Positions 1-7,484 of a stretch of 31,292 bases of DNA are shown piece after piece; position 1 is the stretch's first letter; every line of letters begins with the position of its first letter. Source of the stretch: JBOFSR01 sp051651645 (GTDB taxonomy: Bacteria; Spirochaetota; Spirochaetia; Treponematales; Treponemataceae); contig JBOFSR010000105.1 in assembly GCA_051651645.1 (NCBI GenBank), positions 1 to 31,292 on the forward strand, written 5' to 3'. The position numbers and the translations under genes are program-made. The notes beneath the pieces are model-generated. The model worked only from the letters and a program-made list of their open reading frames with translations, was not told where the DNA came from and did no database searches.

Positions 1-797
1 CAGGAATAAACGATATTCCTAATTTCTTGGGCGGAGCACAATCAATTGCTAACGGAACAGGTATTGTTGGTACTACAGGTATGTATCAAGCAGGTTTTTT
101 CCCAATCATGATGTTTGGTCTTTTGGGTGCAGCTTTAGCTTTTGTTAAAACAGCAAAAACTGAAAACAAGTCAAATATTAAATCAATCATGATTGCAGCA
201 GGATTTGCAACGTTTTTAACAGGCGTAACTGAGCCTTTAGAGTTTGCTTTTATGTTTGTTGCTCCTGGATTATATTTAGTTCATGCAATTTTAACAGGAA
301 TTTCTTTGTTTATCGCAGCTACCATGCAGTGGATGGCAGGTTTTGGATTTTCAGCAGGTCTTATTGATATGCTGTTGTCTTCAAGAAATCCTTTAGCAGT
401 TAAATGGTATATGCTTATTATTCAAGGTCTTGTGTTCTTTGCATTGTACTACTTTATTTTTACTGCTGTTATTAAGAAACTTAATTTAAAAACTCCAGGG
501 CGAGAGGAGATTGAGGCTGGAGACGATTCTGTTGCTCCGAGCAAAGAGACTTCTCATGCTGAGCTCGCTGAAAAATTAATTCCACTTTTGGGTGGACTTG
601 ATAATATTGTTGTTGTTGATAACTGTATTACACGATTACGACTTGAAGTTAAGGATAATAGCGTAATTAACGAGGCTGATATTAAAAAGCTTGGTGTTGT
701 TGGCGTTCTAAAGGGCGGAAAAAACAGTGCTCAAGTTATTATTGGTACCCATGTTGAGTTTGTGGCTAATGCGCTAAAACAATTAACAGGAAAATAA
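1..797 (+). CDS. PTS sugar transporter IIBC component, glucose/N-acetylglucosamine type (5' end outside window)
   Basis: Inner-membrane permease of the phosphotransferase system, which imports and phosphorylates a sugar. The reading frame is open from the left edge (first full codon at base 3), so only the C-terminal 264 or so residues are seen. The visible part has the end of the IIC membrane domain, with the family signature GVTEPLEFAFMF, several hydrophobic segments and the linker KTPGREE. A IIB domain follows whose phosphorylatable cysteine lies in DNCITRLRLEV (Cys codon 624-626). The IIC sequence resembles NagE and PtsG about equally, so the substrate (glucose or GlcNAc) is not decided. 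It has no fused IIA domain; a separate IIA gene follows at 935. Known sugar IIC proteins are scarce in the best-studied treponemes, so a full glucose-type PTS is informative about lifestyle. Confidence 0.93.
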   Translation, partial: GINDIPNFLGGAQSIANGTGIVGTTGMYQAGFFPIMMFGLLGAALAFVKTAKTENKSNIKSIMIAAGFATFLTGVTEPLEFAFMFVAPGLYLVHAILTGISLFIAATMQWMAGFGFSAGLIDMLLSSRNPLAVKWYMLIIQGLVFFALYYFIFTAVIKKLNLKTPGREEIEAGDDSVAPSKETSHAELAEKLIPLLGGLDNIVVVDNCITRLRLEVKDNSVINEADIKKLGVVGVLKGGKNSAQVIIGTHVEFVANALKQLTGK

Positions 798-818
798 TTT
801 TCTGGATTGCTGAATATT

Positions 819-846
819 TTTACAAACTGACAGTAATTTAGATAAT
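819..846 (+). promoter_or_regulatory. Possible promoter before the IIA gene
   Basis: TTTACA (819-824) and GATAAT (841-846) are spaced by 16 nt. A start near 853 would give a leader that runs through the hairpin at 869-909. This is a weak-to-moderate sigma70 match and could be chance in AT-rich DNA. Confidence 0.35.
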
Positions 847-868
847 ACTTTATTAAATTTTTACTACA

Positions 869-919
869 GGGAATTTCTAAAAACTTGAAACATAGTATTT
901 AGAAATCCCTTTATTTTTA
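869..919 (+). terminator. Hairpin with T-rich tail between IIBC and IIA genes (terminator or attenuator)
   Basis: GGG (869-871) plus ATTTCTAAA (873-881) pair with TTTAGAAAT (898-906) plus CCC (907-909), with one bulged base. The stem is followed by TTTATTTTT. It ends just before the IIA Shine-Dalgarno sequence at 919-928, so it may reduce read-through from IIBC to IIA or act as an attenuator. I see no clear antiterminator (RAT) sequence overlapping it. Confidence 0.55.
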
Positions 920-934
920 AGGAAGGGGTTAAAA

Positions 935-1447
935 TTGAAAAATATTTTTGGAAATTTATTTAATAAGTCAAAGGCTGAAGGTTCACCTTCAGAGATAATT
1001 ATGAAGGCTTGCATTGAAGGAAAAGCGGTTGAATTAAGTACCGTAAGCGACGAGGCTTTTGCTGCACAAATGATGGGCAAGGGAATTGGCATTGTGCCTA
1101 AAAAAGGTTTTTTGTATGCTCCTGTTACAGGTGAGGCTACTGCCGTGTTTGAAACAGGTCATGCTGTTGGTATTACAACAAAAGAGGGAGTTGAAATCCT
1201 TTTGCATATTGGCGTAAATACCGTTGAGCTTAAAGGTCGCGGCTTTGTGAAAAAAGTCTCCGAGGGACAACAGGTTTCTGCTGGCGATGTGCTTGTTGAG
1301 TTTGATATTGATGAAATTGTTAAAGCAGGCTATGATCCTGTAACGATGATGGTTATTTCAAATAGCGATGAATTCCCTAATACTGAAGTAATATCTTTGG
1401 GAGATGTCACCAAAGACGCAGACGTTTTATCAGTTAAGATAAAATAA
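935..1447 (+). CDS. crr: PTS glucose-specific IIA component (EIIA-Glc)
   Basis: Cytoplasmic phosphocarrier that takes phosphate from HPr and passes it to the IIB cysteine of the adjacent permease. The protein is 170 residues, the normal size for EIIA-Glc. Both active-site histidines are visible: His76 in the ETGHAVGI segment and His91 in LLHIGVNTVEL, one position off the Escherichia coli numbering (75 and 90). The start is TTG at 935, chosen because a strong Shine-Dalgarno sequence (AAGGAAGGGG, 919-928) lies 6 nt upstream and the N-terminus matches the family. The gene follows IIBC by 137 bp, with a hairpin in between. In many bacteria this domain is fused to IIBC; here it stands alone. Confidence 0.95.
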   Translation: MKNIFGNLFNKSKAEGSPSEIIMKACIEGKAVELSTVSDEAFAAQMMGKGIGIVPKKGFLYAPVTGEATAVFETGHAVGITTKEGVEILLHIGVNTVELKGRGFVKKVSEGQQVSAGDVLVEFDIDEIVKAGYDPVTMMVISNSDEFPNTEVISLGDVTKDADVLSVKIK

Positions 1448-1487
1448 AAGAGTTTCATTACAATTTAAAACGATAAATTAAAGGAAT

Positions 1488-1520
1488 ACCTAAACGATGA
1501 TTTGTTTAGGTGTTTTTTTT
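1488..1520 (+). terminator. Intrinsic terminator of the PTS genes
   Basis: ACCTAAAC (1488-1495) pairs with GTTTAGGT (1504-1511) across an 8-nt loop, followed by G and eight T. It separates crr from the convergent HPr gene. Confidence 0.85.
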
Positions 1521-1521
1521 G

Positions 1522-1785
1522 TTAGTCCTTAAGATTGATAATCAGTTCTTCAAGTTTAGCGACAGCTTCTTGTTCATCTTCGCCATCTGCATAAATGGTT
1601 AGCTCACAGCCTTTTTTGATGCCCAATGTCATAATCTTCATCAAAGATGTTGCTTTCACCTTTTTTCCTGTATTATTTTCAAGTTCAATTTCTGATTTAA
1701 ATGTTTTTGCAAGTGTTACAAACTCATTTCCTGGACGTGCATGTAAACCTGTTTCATTTTGAATCGTAACTTTTTTTGAAACCAT
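1522..1785 (-). CDS. ptsH: Phosphocarrier protein HPr
   Basis: Small cytoplasmic phosphocarrier (87 residues) of the phosphotransferase system. It takes phosphate from enzyme I on His15, seen here in TGLHARPG, and gives it to IIA proteins. The regulatory serine (Ser47, equivalent to Ser46) is present in ATSLMKIMTLG, so regulation by HPr kinase is possible. The segment after the active site reads PGNEFV rather than the common PAALFV. A Shine-Dalgarno sequence AGGAG stands 7 nt before the ATG, and a good promoter lies at 1849-1876. The gene converges on crr; ptsI (enzyme I) is not in the window. Confidence 0.95.
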   Translation of the reverse strand: MVSKKVTIQNETGLHARPGNEFVTLAKTFKSEIELENNTGKKVKATSLMKIMTLGIKKGCELTIYADGEDEQEAVAKLEELIINLKD

Positions 1786-1848
1786 AAGATAACTCCTAAT
1801 AATAAAATCATAATCACTGATTTTTTTGTAAAATTAATTTTGCCTATA

Positions 1849-1876
1849 ATAATAAAGGTATATAAAAATTTGTCAA
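1849..1876 (-). promoter_or_regulatory. Promoter of ptsH
   Basis: On the minus strand a perfect -35 TTGACA (1871-1876) and TATTAT (1849-1854) are 16 nt apart. The start would be near 1842, leaving a leader of roughly 57 nt that contains the Shine-Dalgarno sequence. Confidence 0.7.
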
Positions 1877-1975
1877 GCCATTAGAAAGATCTGTATAGCG
1901 ATAAAGCAACTTTTGTAAAGATATTTTGCCCAATTTAAGTTCGGATTCTAAATCTTGCTTCAACAATGGTGATGG

Positions 1976-2611
1976 TTACATTAAATCTAGTTCAAGGAAT
2001 ATGGTTTTGTATGTTTCAAAGTGTTTTGATCGCACAAACTCATCAACTGCTTTTTCTGGCAGATTTTCTAACAATTGATCCATGTAGATAATAACATTTT
2101 TAAGCTCCCCATACAGATAGCTTGGAAAAAAAAGTGAAAATTGTTGGCGGACAAGCTTTGCACTATTGTTGATAGGATTTTTTTCTGATATTTCTTCGCG
2201 TAAGAAGGCAACAGCCGAATCATCAAGAACCTCCTCGATATCATCGATATTTTGATTTTGTATTCGAGTATTTTGCATAGCAAATGGCTGATTCGTTGTA
2301 CCGCTACTAATTAGATTTCTTTTTTTATCCGTATTTTTCTGCTGAATATTGTTTTTAATAGAAGGATTTGGCCCTCTTTTAGAGGAATTTTTTGCAGAAT
2401 AGCTAACATCAATTCCGTGTGGAATGTCTAAGTCCTCAAAGGCTTGAAAAAAATGCTGATGGTTAGGGGCTTTGCACGCTCTTCGTAATTTATGAAGCTC
2501 ACTTCGTACATCCGCTATAGAAGTTTTTACTTTTTGAACGTCTAAGGGCTTTTCTTGCGAATGTATATTTTTTTTATTTTGATTGTATGTATCAAAATTA
2601 GCTGAACTCAT
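1976..2611 (-). CDS. Hypothetical protein downstream of lepA
   Basis: A 211-residue protein that I do not recognise. It has no signal peptide and no hydrophobic segment. The first 50 or so residues are polar and helix-prone. A low-complexity Asn/Lys/Ser/Gln-rich stretch covers about residues 65-125. The C-terminal 70 residues look folded, with aromatic and leucine-rich content (around FFPSYLYGELKN). It starts 11 nt after the lepA stop on the same strand and has only a weak Shine-Dalgarno sequence (ACGAGA), so it is probably co-transcribed and coupled to lepA. The long spacing and uninterrupted frame argue that it is a real gene. A linker-plus-C-terminal-domain protein of cytoplasmic location is all that can be said. 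Confidence 0.7.
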   Translation of the reverse strand: MSSANFDTYNQNKKNIHSQEKPLDVQKVKTSIADVRSELHKLRRACKAPNHQHFFQAFEDLDIPHGIDVSYSAKNSSKRGPNPSIKNNIQQKNTDKKRNLISSGTTNQPFAMQNTRIQNQNIDDIEEVLDDSAVAFLREEISEKNPINNSAKLVRQQFSLFFPSYLYGELKNVIIYMDQLLENLPEKAVDEFVRSKHFETYKTIFLELDLM

Positions 2612-2622
2612 TTTCTCGTATC

Positions 2623-4425
2623 TTACTCTTCTTTTGTTTTTAGAACTGATAAAAAGGCTGATTGTGGCAATTCAACATCCCCAACCATTTTCATTCGTTT
2701 TTTACCTTCTTTTTGTTTTTCAAGGAGTTTTCGCTTTCGAGAAATATCGCCACCATAACACTTTGCTAAAACGTCTTTTCGTAAAGCGTTAACTGTCTCT
2801 CGTGCAATGATTTGACTTCCGATTGCTCCTTGTATTGCAATCTTAAATTGTTGGCGAGTAATTTCCTCTTTGAGCTGCGAGCACACATGCCGAGCTCGGT
2901 CGTAGGCGTTGCCCTTAAAAGACAGCTGTGCCAACGCATCAACAGGTTTTCCGTTTATCATAATGTCAATTTTTACCAGTTCGGTATCTCGGTAGCCAAT
3001 AATATCGTAATCAAAAGAAGCGTAGCCACGACTATAGCTTTTTAGGCGATCGTAAAAATCAAACAAAACTTCAGAAAGCGGCATTTCATAGGTGATTTCA
3101 ACTCGTTTTTCATCAAGATATTGCATATTTGTTTGAATTCCGCGTTTTTCACTGCAAAGCGACATGATATTTCCCAAATACGTTGCAGGAGTGATAATCG
3201 CTGCTCTAATGTATGGCTCCCGTGCGGAGGAGATTTTTCCAAGATCAGGATAGTCAGCAGGATTGTCAATAAATTTTTCCTCGCCGTTGGAAAGGGTAAT
3301 GCTATAGCGAACAGAAGGCGCGGTGAAAATAACGGACTGATTAAAGTCCCTCTCCAGTCGCTCTTGGACTACTTCCAAATGCAAAAGTCCCAAAAAGCCA
3401 CAGCGAAATCCGTGTCCTAAGGCAAGCGATGCATCTTTTTCAAAAATTAGGCTTGCGTCATTGAGTTTGAGTTTATCCATGCTATCACGCAATTCTTCGT
3501 AATCGTTTGTGTCGATTGGATAAATTGAAGAAAAAACAACGGGTTTGACTTCTTTAAATCCTGCAAGTGCTTCTTGTGACGGATTATCGGCAAGGGTAAC
3601 GGTGTCGCCAACGCGAACATCGCTGATTGTTTTTATTCCTGCTATAAAATAGCCAACTGCACCTGCCGTAATTTCTGGTTTTTCTTCGAGCTTTATGCGA
3701 AAAATGCCAACGCTTTCAACTTTGTAGTCAGTGTTAGTGTTCATAAAACGGATTGTTTGCCCAACTTTGATTGATCCTGCAAAGATTCGCACGTGAACAA
3801 CAACGCCGCGGTACGGATCGTAATGGCAATCAAAAATGAGAGCCTTCGTTTTTCCGCTTGTGTCAATTTTTGGCGGCGGAATTTGGCGAACAATCGCCTC
3901 AAGCAATTCATCAATTCCAGTGCCTTGTTTGGCAGAAACCAAAACAGCACTTTCGCCATCCAAGCCTAAATCATGTTCAATTTGATGTTTTGCAGATTTT
4001 ATATCCGCTGCAGGAAGGTCGATTTTATTAATTACAGGAACAATTTCAAGGTTTTGCTCCAAGGCTAAATACATGTTTGAAAGAGTTTGGGACTCAACTC
4101 CCTGTGCTGCATCCACAATTAACAACGCCCCCTCGCACGAAGCAATCGCTCGAGAAACCTCGTAGGAAAAGTCGACATGTCCTGGTGTATCAACAAAGTT
4201 TAACTCATACTCTTTGCCTTCTTTGCTCACATACGGAATAGTTACCGCTTGGCTTTTTATTGTAATGCCGCGCTCTCTTTCAATATCCATACTGTCAAGA
4301 ATTTGATTTTGGAATTGACGCTTGTCAATAATTTGAGCTTTTTGAATTAAGCGGTCAGCCAAGGTTGATTTGCCATGATCAATGTGAGCAACAATACAAA
4401 AGTTGCGTATGTGAGATAAATCCAT
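2623..4425 (-). CDS. lepA: Elongation factor 4 (LepA), ribosome back-translocating GTPase
   Basis: Translational GTPase that binds the ribosome and promotes back-translocation or remodelling. At 600 residues it has the usual family length. The G1 loop AHIDHGKST (13-21), G3 DTPGH, G4 NKIDLP and the C-terminal basic LepA domain (GGDISRKRKLLEKQKEGKKRMK) are all visible. I chose the ATG at 4423-4425 (MDLSHIRNFCIVAHID). An in-frame start 21 codons upstream adds residues not found in the family and would run through the divergent promoter region. There is no Shine-Dalgarno sequence. A -10 box ends 6 nt before this ATG, so the mRNA is predicted to be leaderless. The gene is divergent from the glycosyltransferase-like gene at 4534. 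Confidence 0.97.
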   Translation of the reverse strand: MDLSHIRNFCIVAHIDHGKSTLADRLIQKAQIIDKRQFQNQILDSMDIERERGITIKSQAVTIPYVSKEGKEYELNFVDTPGHVDFSYEVSRAIASCEGALLIVDAAQGVESQTLSNMYLALEQNLEIVPVINKIDLPAADIKSAKHQIEHDLGLDGESAVLVSAKQGTGIDELLEAIVRQIPPPKIDTSGKTKALIFDCHYDPYRGVVVHVRIFAGSIKVGQTIRFMNTNTDYKVESVGIFRIKLEEKPEITAGAVGYFIAGIKTISDVRVGDTVTLADNPSQEALAGFKEVKPVVFSSIYPIDTNDYEELRDSMDKLKLNDASLIFEKDASLALGHGFRCGFLGLLHLEVVQERLERDFNQSVIFTAPSVRYSITLSNGEEKFIDNPADYPDLGKISSAREPYIRAAIITPATYLGNIMSLCSEKRGIQTNMQYLDEKRVEITYEMPLSEVLFDFYDRLKSYSRGYASFDYDIIGYRDTELVKIDIMINGKPVDALAQLSFKGNAYDRARHVCSQLKEEITRQQFKIAIQGAIGSQIIARETVNALRKDVLAKCYGGDISRKRKLLEKQKEGKKRMKMVGDVELPQSAFLSVLKTKEE

Positions 4426-4431
4426 TGTACC

Positions 4432-4460
4432 AGTATAAAAGAAAAAAATACTCTTGTCTA
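4432..4460 (-). promoter_or_regulatory. lepA promoter, predicted leaderless
   Basis: Minus-strand TAGACA (4455-4460), 17 nt, TATACT (4432-4437), then 6 nt to the lepA ATG at 4425. Transcription would start at or within 1-2 nt of the A of ATG. Confidence 0.7.
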
Positions 4461-4498
4461 CTATGAGAAAATGTTTCCCACTATTCAACTCTCAACGC

Positions 4499-4527
4499 TA
4501 GACATATTGGGCTCATTTATCTATAAT
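4499..4527 (+). promoter_or_regulatory. Promoter of the GT-B-like gene, predicted leaderless
   Basis: TAGACA (4499-4504), 17 nt, perfect TATAAT (4522-4527), then 6 nt to the ATG at 4534. It has the same -35 hexamer and geometry as the divergent lepA promoter. Confidence 0.75.
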
Positions 4528-4533
4528 CGTGGA

Positions 4534-5991
4534 ATGGATTTATCAACACTGTATGGGAATAGCGTTCCCGATTCAATTACAAAAAAAGCTGAAAAACGCT
4601 TTCAAAAATATGCAAAAAAGTTTCATTACAAGGCAGATTCTTTTCCTCAATTAAAATCGTATAGTTTGGGGTCAGGTTTTACTGATTTTGGTATAAAAAC
4701 AGTACTGGATGACAAATTTAATCCAGAGCTTGCACAAGATATCTCAACTGATAAAACGATTATGCTGGGAACAATTCGTATGGGCTTTGGCCATTGTCGT
4801 ATCGCAATCGCTTTGGCATCTGCAGCAAAGGCTCTTGGCTACACGCCGTATTGGATGGATTTGCTTTCTTTTCCCGATACAGCAGGAAGTCAGGCGATTA
4901 AGCATGTCGAAAAGTTTTATAATATTGGATCACGTCTTTCACAAAAATCTAAGCTTTTTAATAAATATATTTGGGATTATTTTACCTCCGATGCAGGGAG
5001 AAGGCTTACTTTCACTGTGCAAGAGCGATCCCTTGCGCGTATTTACGCACCGCTTTTTACAACTATTCAAAAAGAGATTCCTTTTTTGTCAACGCATCCT
5101 TGGGTTGGCCACGGAGCTATTTCTGCAGGAATGAAGCGTGTAATCACTGTTGTACCAGATAATTATCCGCTTGCCTTTCATGTAGTGCCAGGGAGTATTC
5201 ATGCGGTACAGTCGCCTTCTGCGTATATGGGTTATCGGGCGTTTTTGTCAATGGGCACAACGATGAAGCTCGATCATTGTTTGCCGCAGGATGCAATTTT
5301 TGAGTGTGGTCATTATATTGATCATGAAATTGTTTCAAATATAGAAAAGGATTGTCAAAATCGGCTAAAGCGAATAAAAGATAAAGAAAATCGGCGTTTT
5401 TTGTTGACAATGGGCGGAGCAGGGGCTCAAGTTCAGCGATTTGCAGATATTTTGCAAACTACAAAGGACGCGATTAATGATCAAAAAGTTTCGTATTTTA
5501 TTAATATGGGTGATCACAAAGGGCGCTGGAAGGATTTACAAAGGATTCTTGAGCAACGCCAAATTACCTATCAATTGCACACTGATTGGAATGCAACGCG
5601 GCAATTTATTGAAGAGCATGAAAATAAAAAGGTTTCAGGAATTCATATTTTTTTGCACGATAATTTTTATGCCGCTGTGTATACAACAAATCTTTTAATG
5701 CGAATTAGCGACGTGATGATCACAAAGCCAAGCGAGCTGTCATTTTATCCTATTCCCAAGCTGTTTATTCAGCGTGTGGGAAAGCATGAGGCATGGGGAG
5801 CCATTCGTGGCTCTGAAATCGGCGATGGCACTATTGAAACGGCAACTGCTACAGGATTGTATCGCTCTCTGAATCTTTTAATCCATGAAAATGATTTACT
5901 TGAAATGTATTGTAAACACATTGTTCAAAATAAAGCCTCAGGTATTTATGATGGAGCATACAACGCCGTTAAAAAAGCCCTCAATATTTAG
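4534..5991 (+). CDS. Probable GT-B fold glycosyltransferase-like protein
   Basis: A 485-residue protein with no signal peptide and no clear membrane span. Residues about 78-105 (MLGTIRMGFGHCRIAIALAS) match the glycine/histidine loop at the N-terminus of GT-B enzymes such as MurG and monogalactosyl-diacylglycerol synthase (GxGH at 84-87), followed by an alternating alpha/beta pattern. A second half begins near FLLTMGGAGAQ, which resembles the nucleotide-sugar-binding domain of that fold, and TKPSELSFYP resembles the late acceptor/donor loop seen in MurG-like enzymes. I infer a cytoplasmic or peripheral-membrane glycosyltransferase, perhaps for a glycolipid or envelope glycan, but the substrate is unknown. 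The ATG at 4534 is preferred over an in-frame ATG at 4471 because the latter lies upstream of the -35 box. A bidirectional terminator follows. Confidence 0.55.
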   Translation: MDLSTLYGNSVPDSITKKAEKRFQKYAKKFHYKADSFPQLKSYSLGSGFTDFGIKTVLDDKFNPELAQDISTDKTIMLGTIRMGFGHCRIAIALASAAKALGYTPYWMDLLSFPDTAGSQAIKHVEKFYNIGSRLSQKSKLFNKYIWDYFTSDAGRRLTFTVQERSLARIYAPLFTTIQKEIPFLSTHPWVGHGAISAGMKRVITVVPDNYPLAFHVVPGSIHAVQSPSAYMGYRAFLSMGTTMKLDHCLPQDAIFECGHYIDHEIVSNIEKDCQNRLKRIKDKENRRFLLTMGGAGAQVQRFADILQTTKDAINDQKVSYFINMGDHKGRWKDLQRILEQRQITYQLHTDWNATRQFIEEHENKKVSGIHIFLHDNFYAAVYTTNLLMRISDVMITKPSELSFYPIPKLFIQRVGKHEAWGAIRGSEIGDGTIETATATGLYRSLNLLIHENDLLEMYCKHIVQNKASGIYDGAYNAVKKALNI

Positions 5992-6012
5992 TCTACATGA
6001 GGCACTTTTTTT
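5971..6012. terminator. Bidirectional intrinsic terminator between convergent genes
   Basis: GCCCTCA (5977-5983) pairs, with one bulged C, with TGAGGC (5998-6003). AAAAAA lies on the left (5971-5976) and TTTTTTT on the right (6006-6012), so it can stop transcription from both the plus-strand GT-B-like gene and the minus-strand lipoprotein gene. The left arm overlaps the end of the plus-strand coding region. Confidence 0.7.
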
Positions 6013-6057
6013 CGTGCAGTTTTGCTTACAAAATATAATTTCAGCCGTACAAATAAA

Positions 6058-7341
6058 TTAATTTACTTGCTCAAAAAAGATTATTAAAGGAGAAATATTT
6101 TGGTCAATGACAATGTTGTTTCGAATAGTTGCTCCTTCAATACTTTCAAGGCGAATACCAAACTGCTCAATTTTATATAAAAAATGAACAGGTTTATTTG
6201 CATTATCAAACTCAAATGTAATTACGCCCTCATAATTATTTGCAAGCCTATCTTGTAAAAAAAGCTTAAAATCAATTTTACCTTTGCCGAGTGCAGTTTC
6301 TGGAATGAGCGATGGAATTAAGGATGAATAGCCTTCCCATGTGAATGTCTTATCTGCAAAAAATTGTAAATCCCCGTAATTATTGCTAATAAAATAATTT
6401 CCTGCGTTTAAAATGCGAGAGTACAGTTGGTTTCGTCGTGTTTTTTCATCAGCAATTACCTTGTCAAGCGGAATACTTGGATTAACAAAAGTAAATGCCG
6501 TGGGCATTCCTTTTTCATCAACGTACTGAACAGAAATAGTTTTCTCGTCACGTACCATTATTGTAAGTGGCGTCCCTGTCAGTGTATATGTGTCTTTTTG
6601 CGTTTCGGTAAAACCTTCGTAGGGGTAGGAAAGAACCATTTCTTTTGTTATGAGTTTGATCGTTTTACTTGTAATTCCTGTGTCAAAGGAGTAATTCTTT
6701 TTGAAATCATCTAAGTCAATGCGGTTATTGGTAATCATAGATTGATAAAAATCTGGTATCCATTGCTTGTCCATAATACTTAGAATTTCATTTTCTTGAA
6801 AGTTAGTTTCATCAGATGTAACACTTTGTTTTGTCTGATCAAAAAGTTCTAAATTATAGGAAAAACACCAACCCATCGTTCCATCGCTTGTTAAAATACG
6901 AAGCCATTGCCCATCAAAACTCTTGCTGCCTGAGGTGATTGTCTCATCTTTTCCTTTTTGAATAATTTTGACTATTTCATTTTTTCTCAAGCGATAAATT
7001 TGGCGTGAGGTGTTAACGTCCTCAAAGCGAACAGGCAAGCCGTCAAGTTTCACTTTTGCATAAATGTGGCGATATTCTTCCATTAAAGCGTATATTTCTC
7101 GTAATTTTCTCTTTGAGGATGGCTCAGAGATTTGCCATTGTGGAATTTCAAACTTTTCTTTATCTTTTTCCGTTGCAACCACATAGACTTTATTGATATT
7201 TGATTTAATATATACTTGAACAAGATCGCCATCGTAAATATTTTTTTCAGGAATTGACCAAAAAACTATACTGTATCCAAGGTTTCTTGAACACGATGTT
7301 GCTAATATTGTAACTAAAAATATAAAAAAAAGCTTTTTCAT
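6058..7341 (-). CDS. Lipoprotein with a bacterial SH3-like domain
   Basis: A 427-residue predicted lipoprotein. The start at 7341 gives MKKLFFIFLVTILATSC, a lipoprotein signal with Cys17 and the relaxed spirochaetal lipobox. An alternative start 12 codons upstream would spoil the signal peptide. Residues roughly 95-170 read like an SH3_3-type domain (VNTSRQIYRLRKNEIVKII, then DGQWLRILTSDGTMGWCFSY), a fold that often binds peptidoglycan. The rest is beta-rich with no family I recognise. It would be anchored to the inner or outer membrane facing the periplasm. No Shine-Dalgarno sequence is present, and a promoter with its -10 box 7 nt from the ATG predicts a leaderless message. Its function is unknown; a cell-wall-sensing or structural role is a guess. 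Confidence 0.8.
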   Translation of the reverse strand: MKKLFFIFLVTILATSCSRNLGYSIVFWSIPEKNIYDGDLVQVYIKSNINKVYVVATEKDKEKFEIPQWQISEPSSKRKLREIYALMEEYRHIYAKVKLDGLPVRFEDVNTSRQIYRLRKNEIVKIIQKGKDETITSGSKSFDGQWLRILTSDGTMGWCFSYNLELFDQTKQSVTSDETNFQENEILSIMDKQWIPDFYQSMITNNRIDLDDFKKNYSFDTGITSKTIKLITKEMVLSYPYEGFTETQKDTYTLTGTPLTIMVRDEKTISVQYVDEKGMPTAFTFVNPSIPLDKVIADEKTRRNQLYSRILNAGNYFISNNYGDLQFFADKTFTWEGYSSLIPSLIPETALGKGKIDFKLFLQDRLANNYEGVITFEFDNANKPVHFLYKIEQFGIRLESIEGATIRNNIVIDQNISPLIIFFEQVN

Positions 7342-7348
7342 ACTGATA

Positions 7349-7377
7349 AACTTAACACATTGTTTTAACTCAATCAA
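7349..7377 (-). promoter_or_regulatory. Promoter of the SH3 lipoprotein, predicted leaderless
   Basis: Minus-strand TTGATT (7372-7377), 17 nt, TAAGTT (7349-7354), then 7 nt to the ATG at 7341. The -10 hexamer matches only the TAnnnT core, so this is one of the weaker members of the set. Confidence 0.5.
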
Positions 7378-7449
7378 TAGGATAGTTTCTCCTTAGTAGT
7401 TTTCTTAAGGAAGTAAAAATGTTTTTTAGCAAGTAGTCATGCACAAGTC

Positions 7450-7478
7450 TTGCAACGCATAATTTTTTTTTATATAAT
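7450..7478 (+). promoter_or_regulatory. putP promoter, predicted leaderless
   Basis: TTGCAA (7450-7455), 17 nt, perfect TATAAT (7473-7478), then GGCGTC and the ATG at 7485. There is no room for a Shine-Dalgarno sequence in the transcript. Confidence 0.75.
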
Positions 7479-7484
7479 GGCGTC

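Noticed and set aside
2583..3420. Open frames on the plus strand opposite lepA
   Set aside because: They are shadows of the strongly coding lepA gene without start signals or recognisable products.
4426..4488. Longer lepA start (21 extra codons)
   Set aside because: The extra residues are not part of the LepA family and the start would lie upstream of the predicted promoter's -10 and -35 boxes.
4471..4533. Longer start for the GT-B-like gene
   Set aside because: It lies upstream of the -35/-10 pair at 4499-4527 and has no ribosome-binding site.
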